A stretch of 38,287 bases of DNA from Apostichopus californicus (taxonomy: Eukaryota; Echinodermata; Holothuroidea; Aspidochirotida; Stichopodidae), in contig JAIPMN010020036.1 in assembly GCA_020650975.1 (NCBI GenBank), positions 1-38,287 on the forward strand, written 5' to 3'. Position 1 is the first letter of the stretch. Each line of letters starts with the position of its first letter. Of this stretch, positions 30,480 through 38,287 are shown one piece after another. The notes under the pieces were generated by a model. That model made no database searches, was not told the origin of the DNA, and worked only from the letters and a program-made list of their open reading frames with translations. The position numbers were made by a program, and so were the translations under genes.

Positions 30480-32002
30480 TTCAATTATAAAGAATTTTCA
30501 TCTCATTGTTTGGACCTAATGACGGCAGCGGCCAATTGCTTGTAACAGAAATTTCCTGGTCACTCGTGGGACAACCTCTTTTTAAAATTATGTTATATGG
30601 ATGGAACATGTGATCATCGGATAAAAGGCATATAATGCAGCATTACGTGACCAGTGTACCATCAGACAGCACACCAGTATAATTTGTGTTTATAAACCAC
30701 TTTAAAAACTGTTGCTCTTGGCGAAACATTATGTCCAAATATTTTAAACCTATGGCAGAAAGCTCAATATGGAAGTGATATTCATGCTATGCTGGTGATT
30801 GATCACTGGAAGCAGACTGAATTGTGTGGGACTGTCCCAAAGCCTTCTACCCTAGATATGCAGTGTTGCCCTTATATCTACCAATGGGTCTTTGTTCCCC
30901 ATGTAAAGTTCAGTGACTTTCTTTCAAAAAGTCAACATTTAAAAAAAAAATGTGTTGTCATACAGTTTGTTGTGCCCTAGAAGCCAATTCAATTCATAGG
31001 TAAGTATGTATCACAGCACCTTTTACATGATTGGAAAAGAAACAACAAGACTCACTTGAGCAATGTTGAATGTTTTCCTTATCAACTTTTCAACACTACC
31101 CAACATTCAACTTTCAAGTACAATGACTGTGGTGAGTCTACACTTGTTCATCTTCAAATGAATGACAGCTACATTGCAGTTACATGTCATAATCTCTGTT
31201 GCCAATTTTCCTAGTAAATGTTGTGCATAATTGTCTACAACTAGTTGATTGTGTCAATGACTTATAAATAATTTGGCACAATTTTACACAATTGAAGAAT
31301 ATTGTCTACAGGAGTTAAACAATGACAATACTATATTTGTCTTTGAGTATCTCTATCAGTGCTGTTCAATTTCCAACACTATTCTCAACTAAACCTCAAA
31401 CCATGGCATAAGCCATGTTTTATGAGGAATTTGGGGGATTCACCAGCAAATCACCTGAACTTCAGCTGCTTCAAACTTCTAATTTGGCCTTCCCAAAAAG
31501 AAAGAACTAGTGTGTGTGTGTGAAGGATAAATATACAGTAGGCCTAAACACACATAAGATCACAGTTTGTTATAAAGCACAAGAGTAAACAGTGTGAACT
31601 ACTTTCAGACCATTATGGTAGCTTGAGGCAATGATATTGCCCTTATTTTGAAATAAAAAAAGTAAAAGAAAACAAAAGGTCAGAAAAAGCTGTTTGTAAA
31701 TAGAGGAGAATGGTACCAACGCTGTTGAACAAATCACTTTGGTGGCAAAGATTTGAGATAAGCGTGACTCCATTGCCAATGTACAAGTTTTTCGATAGTT
31801 GATAGTTTGATAATTGTTTCTGACACTGTTGCTTCAAATCACAGTAGATCTTACGAGTGCCCGCTCTAGTTTTATCAACTTCTAACAATGTGTGCATAGC
31901 ACCCTCCACAATATTCACAACAAAAGGCAGCTAGCTCAACTTAAGAGATTACAAACTGTTTCCCACCAAGCTGTGTTCTTTCATAACTGATATTCCACTT
32001 AC
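30480..32002. other. Intron 2/3, right part: nothing recognised
   Basis: AT-rich unique sequence with short A, T and GT runs. No domain-coding block on either strand. The 63-codon plus-strand frame at 30789-30980 ends in an A-run and is not gene-like. Confidence 0.5.
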
Positions 32003-32254
32003 CATCATTCACTACTACAGTAAAGCTGCACGTAGAGGAACTGCCTCCAGAGGTGAATGTGTATGTGAAAAGCGCTGCAGGGCTACCAAGGTTAATCGTT
32101 GTACTAGCAGTTACAGGATTGTTAGCACTGCCAACACCGGTGCTAGTAGGTGCCATCCATGGAACAGTTACACCTGATCCACCTGGTACCACGGTAGCTT
32201 GACTTAAAGGAAGAAATATATTCCCAGGACAGTTGTTGATCACAGGACCAGGCA
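32003..32254 (-). CDS. Exon 2: classical 2-Cys HYR module (first HYR)
   Basis: The exon is 252 bp, 84 codons, phase 1-1, acceptor TTTTCATTCCAG, donor GTAAGTGG. It reads VPGPVINNCPGNIF, then SGVTVPWMAPTSTGVG (the V-x-W-x-x-P-T segment), AALFTYTFTSGG, and closes SSSTCSFTVVVND. Only two cysteines. The usual DxSG turn is replaced by a Ser/Gly/Ala-rich stretch, so it is a slightly eroded HYR, but length and termini fit the family. It is the first recognisable module of the protein. Confidence 0.86.
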
Positions 32255-33187
32255 CTGGAATGAAAAGTGAATATATGCTCTGTTACTGAAATTAAACAAA
32301 AACAATTATAATGCAGCTGATAACCAAGAACATCATAATGCTCAGTTGGAGCAATGACTGTCACATCGGTCCCTGTTAAGGAAACTACATTCACAAGAAT
32401 CACAAAAAAAGGGTTGATGAATCACAAAACCAATGATTCCTTCCCATTAAAATAACTTTAACAATAAAGAAATGATAAAGTGAACAAACAGGTATATATT
32501 GTTAAGTCGACCTGGCATTGCTTATTTATGTAAAATGAAAGGTTGTGAACACACACACAATGTCACAATATTATGGAAAAATCAATTAAAGTGTCAGAAA
32601 TGTTGTGGCCATTGCAATATACTGTATCTAGCATTTGTGTGTCCCCATACAGTCCATTTAATACATCTTTGCACACAAATATTATTCAATTCTCAAGCAT
32701 TTGTAACTTCAGTGATTAAGTGCTAAAGTATGCAGACCTATGAACCAAAGAAACCATGCAAGATGTTAGATCAAAGATCTGTTTACAACAGTTGAGCACT
32801 GTTTCACATGCAAAAACTGATACCAAACCTTCAGAAGACCCTATGTGTATAGAGTAACTTATTAAAGTTATATATTTGTCTAAGAAAAACAGTAGTTTCA
32901 TGAATTTAAAGGGATATTGTTCCCCAATTCTTATGATAAAATATAAAGCACTTTCATTTGAACTGTTTAAAGGACTATTATTGTGACTCAAAGTAATTAT
33001 GAGGATAGTGAAATCACTTTAATATACTCTCTATATGAGTTAATCTTTCAATCTTCAATAAATTAATCATTGAATTGAAAGTCCGTCAATATCATTGAAC
33101 ACAGTATAAATGTACTATATACTCTTTAACATCTATTTTGATAAAATGCTTTTAATTGCAAAAGCAAAAACTAAATTTATAACCTAC

Positions 33188-33261
33188 CAACGGCCTGATT
33201 CACAACCTGCTGTGATGCTAGGTCCTGATATAAGATGCCTGTGTCTTGAAGAAAGGAGCAT
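33188..33261 (-). CDS. Exon 1 of this window: short non-domain exon (tentative)
   Basis: This is a 74-bp block with acceptor CTTTATTTTACAG and donor GTAGGTTA. Only one frame both stays open and ends in phase 1 as exon 2 requires. It reads C-S-F-L-Q-D-T-G-I-L-Y-Q-D-L-A-S-Q-Q-V-V, then NQAV, and needs two bases from an upstream exon that I could not find. The phase-0 frame starts with ATG but ends in the wrong phase. The start of the block, including the acceptor, belongs to a local repeat of about 85-92 bp with two more copies to its right. It could be a linker between a signal peptide exon and the first HYR. Confidence 0.45.
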
Positions 33262-33530
33262 CTGTAAAATAAAGAATTTACTATTCTAGATATTGTAGTG
33301 TCAGGTCAAAAAATAATATTATCATATTAACATGAGAAAGGGGCATCTGCAGGATCAAGAATATCATTTCAAGAAACTATAAGGCCAATAAGCAATAGGC
33401 ACAGTAACATGCATGTGAAATATAATAGATAGGGCCATCTGCAAAGTTAAGAAAACCATTTCTATTTGTAGTTGCATACTTAAAGGCCAAGAAGGAATAA
33501 ACACAGCAACATTCCATGTGCAAAATAAGG
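33251..33530. repeat. Three diverged ~85-92-bp tandem copies over the exon 1 acceptor
   Basis: The motif GGGGCATCTGCAAAATCAAGAA, allowing for changes, recurs with its CTG at 33262, 33347 and 33439. Each copy is followed by matching sequence (AAGGCCAAGAAGGAATAAAC and AAGGCCAATAAGCAATAGGC in copies 2 and 3). On the minus strand every copy carries a TTnCAG-ATG acceptor-like site. Confidence 0.65.
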
Positions 33531-33860
33531 AAAAAGGGTTTTTCTTGATTTTGAAGATGCAGTACAATATATGTTCAGTAGAATTTAAGGAGAGCAGCAA
33601 TGCAGCATAATTCCAATACTTTGCACACTGAACGGGATATGCCAGTAGTTGACATATTGCTTATAACAACCAGAAAGTTGAGAAAGTCAATCCTCTTTAT
33701 AGTGTTTCCTTACCACAGTTCATATGACAACATTTAATTTAACTACAGACAAGCTACTTGTACTTAACAAGGTGGATCTACATGCCAAGTATGACGTGCA
33801 TCTAAGGTGGAGTTATTCTGAAAAGACGGTTTTCAGATTGACGTCTGTCAACCACAAAAA

Positions 33861-34347
33861 ACACTAGTGTTTCAGACTGATCTTTATAACATACTGAGTA
33901 TATATACGGTACGTACAGAACATGAAGGTACCGTGACATGAAATGTGGCTGTGTGTAGCCATTGCCACATAATCTCAGCAGTTCTGAAACACTGGTGTTT
34001 CACACTGATCTTTATTGATGTAACATTTAGGAGTACATATATGGTACGTACAGTACATGAAGGTACGGTGACATGAAATGTTGTTGTGTCTAGTCATTGC
34101 ATTATCTCCGCAGGTTACAGTATCCTAATGCAATATACATACATGAAGGTACCGTGACATGAAATGTGGCTGTGTGTAGCCATTGCCACATAATCTCAGC
34201 AGTTATGAAACACTGGTGTTTCAGACTGATCTTTATTGATGTAACATTTAGGAGTACATGGTACGTACAGTACAGTGACATGAAATGTTGTTGTGTGTAG
34301 TCATTGCATTATCTCCGCAGGTTACAGTATCCTAATGCAATATACAA
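33861..34347 (+). repeat. Local ~130-220-bp duplications
   Basis: CACTGGTGTTTCAGACTGATC (with changes) occurs at about 33861, 33989 and 34209. TGACATGAAATGTGGCTGTG / TGACATGAAATGTTGTTGTG, and CTCCGCAGGTTACAGTATCC, also recur two to four times. The block is a nested tandem duplication without coding potential. Confidence 0.8.
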
Positions 34348-34793
34348 TCGCTTCTAGGTTTTGAAGTCGGAGGACAGTGTACCCAATTGCTAGGCTAGTC
34401 TGGCATTATCCTGACACATGGCCACCCTGATATGTCATCCCATTGAGTCTTAATTCGATTACAGTGCCCAGTAATATTTGCCAGGCTATCAATGGGTCTC
34501 ATGAGAGTAAACAGCGTGTTCTAAAGTTCACATTATACTGAGATAGGCATAGGAGTATTTGGCATTGCGTTAAACAGCAATGTAGGCCTATAACGTTAGC
34601 TGTTAAAAAGTCTGTACTTCAACATGTTAATATCCTATTACTTACATACGTAATTTCCGCTTATCAAGTAACTAATGTTGACCAATAAGACAATAATCAC
34701 GCAACAGGGCTTGCTTAACCATGGTTTGTAAATACTGATAATGCACGTTTAGATTAGAAATTCTTTTTCGAAAAGGCAAAAATAGAATTGGCC

Positions 34794-35092
34794 GTGGCTA
34801 TTCTTACTACGACTAGTCGTAGTCGTATACGACTAGTCGTATACGACTAGTCGTAACAATTATCTATAAACTATTCTTACGACATCGGCAAATTCATGCG
34901 CAGTAAAGTAAATAATGCAACTGCGCGTGTTGTAGGGGTAACCCTAAGTTACCCTAACCCTAATCCTAATCCTAACCCTAACCGGAAATTATTGTTACTC
35001 ATAGTCGTAAAAATAGTACTCCTGGTTGTAAAAATAGCAACTGCGCATGCGTATCGGAAATTATTCTTACAACTCGTCGTAAAAATAGCCAC
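34794..35092. mobile_element. ~299-bp terminal-inverted-repeat (MITE-like) element
   Basis: The left end GTGGCTATTCTTACTACGA is mirrored by the right end, whose inverse reads GTGGCTATTTTTACGACGA. Inside are three copies of the palindrome TACGACTAGTCGTA, GTCGTAAAAATAG motifs, and a telomere-like CCCTAA tract. No target duplication is obvious. Confidence 0.65.
34938..34981 (+). repeat. Interstitial telomere-like (CCCTAA)n tract
   Basis: ACCCTAAGTTACCCTAACCC then CTAATCCTAATCCTAACCCTAACC: about six CCCTAA-type units with variants. TTAGGG is the ancestral animal telomere repeat. The tract lies inside the 34794-35092 element. Confidence 0.85.
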
Positions 35093-35248
35093 TTTGAATA
35101 GAATTTCATCACAAAATGCAAAAATATATTAAATTTCTTACCAACCACTGCATAAACTCCAAATTGCATTGATTCATGGCAAAGTGTTTTGGTTTTCTAG
35201 CAAAATTACTATCCAGGTACAATGAGCCTAGGCTAGTAGTACGTAGTA

Positions 35249-36032
35249 CAGTAGGGTTTCAGTTGTTTTCCGCACACGTTACTTTCCGCACATTACTTTC
35301 CGCAGAAAAAATTCTTGTGCGGAAAACAACTTTTTTTCCACTTATGTGTACACTATATTTTTTCTAAATTTTAGGATACCAAATTCAGGATGATAAAAAT
35401 AACATGAGAAAGTATCAAAGAACGTCGATAAGCATGGTTAGACTGAGTTCATGTTAGAACAGTTAAGCTGCTTATAATTTACAGGAGGCTTGGGGTGTTT
35501 GTAATTAGGGATAACTTAAAGAAGTATGAGGCATAATATTATATAGCCCTATATATTCTCACTCTGTACTCTGTAATTGTTAATGTGAAAAATCACAAAA
35601 GACACCCCACCCCTCCCCTCTGCCCGCCCCCTAAAGGATGAAACTTAGAGAGACCAAATCGTCACGGCAGGTCACCTTTTTTCACCTTCACGCCATATCG
35701 TACAACCAAATAAGATGGCGCTGTTTAACTAAAATTAAACTTGTGCTTACATCCTAAGCTAGTGCTTGCAGCCATAGCTACAACCTTAGCTATCCTAATA
35801 ATAATCTAGTCTCGAAGCTACATTTTATCCTGCCAGTTAAATGCTATCTTCTTCATCCTCCTAAATCCTTCCATGTGCCTAATCATTTCAGTAAGTCATT
35901 CTGTTCCTCCCAAAAAAACGGTACTTTCCGCTGAAAAAAAACGTTGTTTTCCGCTGACAAATTTGTGTGCGGAAAACACCGTTCTGTTTCAGCGGAAAGT
36001 AAAGTGTGCGGAAAATAACGGTACCCGTACAG
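35249..36032. mobile_element. ~784-bp TIR element (Tc1/mariner-like ends)
   Basis: The left end CAGTAGGGTTTCAGTTGTTTT and the inverse of the right end, CTGTACGGGTACCGTTATTTT, share a diverged terminal repeat that continues into TCCGCACAC-TTACTTTCCGC on both sides. TA lies just outside each end (35247-35248 and 36033-36034). CAGT-type ends with a TA target are typical of Tc1/mariner relatives. There is no transposase frame. GCGGAAAACAAC-like motifs are repeated inside the arms. Confidence 0.65.
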
Positions 36033-36759
36033 TATTATGGACACTTCGATTTTCGGACACCTAAGCCTTAAATCACCCCAAAACTATATCTTCTGGTATA
36101 AATCACCTGAAAATATACTTGATATGGTGGGAGAAGTGTGATATATAACGATACATGGCCAAACTTTCTTTCCTGCAAACTGTTTTCACGTTGTAAAAAA
36201 GAAGATTCTTCGTGATTGCTTCATCATCACTTGGCATAGGCCTAAACCAGCTACTTCTATAGTCAGTATTGCGAATTTCGGAACACTGCGAATTTCGGAC
36301 ACCCCTAAGAAATGCACGATTTCACCATGACAACCTACAGGAAGAGCCAAATTTCACCAAAAAGTACAAAGCTACAGTTATTTTCTCTCCAAAATGACCC
36401 GTGTGCAAGTAAGTACTTACATATTTGTCAATAAAATGACGGAGAAATATGAAGTCTGTTATAATTACTGAAAGAGCAACTGCGCCACCAATTTTATCAC
36501 CAGCGCCACACTGTGGGAACGAGTGTCCGAAGTTTGCAATACTCTAGCAAAGAAATACATACCAGTTCCACAATCACGAAGAATCTTCTTTTTTACAACG
36601 TGAAAACAGTTTGCAGGAAAGAAAGTTTGGCCATGTATCGTTATATAACACACTTCTCCCACCATATCAAGTATATTTTCAGGTGATTTATACCAATAGA
36701 TATAGTTTTGGGGTGATTTAAGGCTTAGGTGTCCAGAATACGAAGTGCCCATGCTATAG
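36030..36759. mobile_element. Foldback element with ~180-bp arms
   Basis: The sequence at about 36030-36218 returns inverted at about 36571-36759, with high identity over about 180 bp (for example CTTGATATGGTGGGAGAAGT on the left). A second inverted pair lies further in (AGTATTGCGAATTTCGG against the inverse of CCGAAGTTTGCAATACT). The left end CAGTATTATGGACACTTCG with TA before it resembles pogo/Tigger-type termini and overlaps the right end of the preceding element. The 115-codon minus-strand frame at 36465-36812 is just reading through an arm. Confidence 0.75.
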
Positions 36760-38287
36760 CCTAGGCCTATATAGCCTAGGGCCTTACTACTAACTAGTAT
36801 GAAAGTGTTCACTATAATAACTTATAAGTCTGTGGTGGGGTCTTAACTCTTACATTTAAAACAACGATAGACGTTGGCTTAGGCTAGAATAGTTTAAATT
36901 AAGCATAGGATAATATGAAGCATAGGCGAACTAAGTTTTGTGATAGGCTACTGTTACTTGTTTGTTATGTTAGGCTATTCCCTACTCCCTTACCCTACCC
37001 ATGGGCCAGATCTTATTTTCAAAAGACCTCTACTCGGTTCTCGGGTGGTATGTCACGGAATGCATAAGTATTATTCTCTTACTCTTAGCCGAGTCCGACC
37101 CCTGCCCTTATCGGTATCGTAGATGGAATAGTTAGCTGGCTAGCGGAGTTCTTACTCCGCGTCGCGTCAGGCTGTCGTGATTTCTGACATATAGCATAGG
37201 CTACTGTCGTCTGCATCAGTTTAGCCTAGGCTATTCCTTTTCAAGTAAGTTTTTCTGTTTGAGAATTATACTTTGATTTGTTCTTTATATTTTCCTTTAA
37301 ACTAAGTTGTACAGAGTATGATATACATTCGAAATAATTTGCTAATAATTTGAATAAATTGTTACCGAGTATTTTTGAAAAAGCGACATCGCTAAACTTC
37401 CTATCTCACCTACAGTCACTCACAGAGCCTTGGGAACTTCGTCTACTGCATGCTTTTTGACAACTGTTTAGGCTGCTGTCGTCTGCCATCGGCTTATTCC
37501 ATTTTTAATTAGGCTGAAATAACTTATTTTATATCTATCTGCGATATAAAGGCCTATGTATATATATTTTGTGTGTTTCATTAAGTTATTAAGTCAATCT
37601 ATGTAAGATCAAATTGGATTATACTACACAACAACGGTCCTTGGTGATTAGTACCGAATATTTGCGATTAAGCGTCCTCATTACTACTCTTTTCCCTAAT
37701 TCATTATAGTATCCTCCATTAGTTTCAGTTGCGTGTAATTTATTTATGCCAATCATATAGTACAAGCACGGACACGGTAGCTGATAGTATCAGAAACATC
37801 AACAAGTTTACCGCATGCGCACCACTGACCTCAGTGATGCGCAAACATATCATATATGAAAACTACCGATTCGATGATAGCAATCCTCTTAGAAAGTGCC
37901 ATGAAGCACAGGTAAATATCTTTTTGATATGTTATCAAAGGGAATCCGTTTTCTTTTTTATTGAGGCTTGGACGTCAGAGTACAGAACGAGTATGAGTGG
38001 AACTATAGGTAGTGCGAAAATTGGGTCAATAGAGACATCCCTTGAGGTTCAAGAGAAGCCTACGAAAAGCGTTCACTAAAGCGCTCGCATATAAAAAAAA
38101 ATGTGCAGCGACGTTGCAATAGCTCAGCTTAGCTTCTACTTGAGAAATTTGTTTTGATTGGCAATATTTCTGAGCAGTTTATCCATTAGTTTGTGTCATT
38201 TTCTTTGTTCCCATCTCCATGTTTTCGTCCCTTATGCTCCTTGTTATAACAGACATAGTGTTACAATCAGTGGCGTAGGAAAGTACT
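36760..38287. other. Right end: no supported gene
   Basis: Two diverged stretches (about 37190-37400 and 37465-37680) look like an old duplication, sharing GGCTACTGTCGTCTGC and CCGAGTATTT-type blocks. A plus-strand frame at 37729-38079 is not supported as coding. A 13-bp inverted repeat (TGCGCACCACTGA, 37816-37828, with its inverse at 37831-37843) lies in it. The window ends in CAGTGGCGTAGGA, typical of an hAT-like repeat end. Confidence 0.4.

Larger units (their letters stand above)
306..33261 (-). other. Multi-exon HYR/EGF modular gene (23 exons, incomplete at both ends)
   Basis: I assembled this gene from 23 minus-strand exons by finding a 3' splice site (pyrimidine tract plus AG) and a 5' splice site (GT, mostly GTAAGT, GTAAGA or GTGAGT) around each domain-coding block. 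All exons except the first are phase 1-1. The split codons at all 22 junctions are sense (for example GCA, GAT, TTT, TCT, GTG, TTG, AAT, AGC, GCG), which strongly supports one continuous reading frame. The exons total 4,229 bp, about 1,409 codons. Module order is: leader-proximal segment, HYR, 4 x 6-Cys HYR, 6-Cys HYR, HYR, 9 x EGF-like, HYR, 5 x 6-Cys HYR, then off the left edge. HYR and EGF modules are extracellular, disulfide-bonded and adhesive in known families, so a matrix or surface adhesion role is inferred. Splitting into two genes or alternative splicing cannot be excluded from sequence alone. Confidence 0.8.

Noticed and set aside
34938-34981. True chromosome end
   Set aside because: The tract is short, imperfect and lies inside a TIR element with unique sequence on both sides, so it is not a telomere.
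35110-35160. Short minus-strand block with ATG and a good donor (GTTG before GTAAGAA) as the first coding exon
   Set aside because: Its ending phase does not join exon 1, because the phase-2 reading has a stop just upstream and the join itself makes TGA. It also has no signal peptide.
36465-36812. Minus-strand frame of 115 codons
   Set aside because: It crosses one arm of the foldback element and its loop. No domain is seen and the arm's inverse copy has no matching frame.

Overview
This is a eukaryotic, AT-rich, intron-dominated window. It shows no bacterial operon layout, no ribosome binding sites and no long ORFs. The coding content is a series of short minus-strand exons with clean AG/GT borders that encode extracellular HYR (hyalin repeat) and EGF-like modules. 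Mixed HYR/EGF proteins of this kind are typical of invertebrate deuterostomes. An echinoderm (sea cucumber, sea star or sea urchin group) is my best guess, but this is inference from domain content only.

I read one gene on the minus strand with 23 exons between 33261 and 306, about 1,400 codons in the window. It continues past the left edge, and its true 5' end is not resolved on the right. Every internal exon starts and ends in phase 1, and every junction I joined by hand gives a sense codon. Gene order 5' to 3' is: a short non-domain exon (33188-33261); a classical 2-Cys HYR (32003-32254); four tandem 6-Cys HYR exons (array B, 29024 down to 26871) plus one broken copy; a divergent 6-Cys HYR (25252-25494); a 2-Cys HYR (19888-20136); nine EGF-like exons (18278 down to 6673); a 2-Cys HYR (4090-4341); and five more tandem 6-Cys HYR exons (array A, 2940 down to 306). 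The product is most likely a secreted or cell-surface matrix/adhesion protein. No signal peptide, transmembrane segment or stop codon lies inside the window.

The two 6-Cys HYR arrays are tandem copies of one unit of about 600 bp (exon plus intron). They lie about 23.6 kb apart with unrelated modules between them, yet share intron sequence. The EGF set includes an unusual 8-Cys form and several odd-Cys forms.

The introns hold a 34-bp minisatellite that surrounds one EGF exon (about 9.95-11.96 kb), a candidate solo LTR with a 4-bp target duplication (14749-15456), duplicated retroelement 3' tails (19.19-19.58 kb), a diverged minisatellite interrupted by a 513-bp terminal-inverted-repeat element (29.1-30.4 kb), and several MITE/foldback elements between 34.8 and 36.8 kb, one of which contains telomere-like repeats. 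The last 1.5 kb shows no gene I can support.
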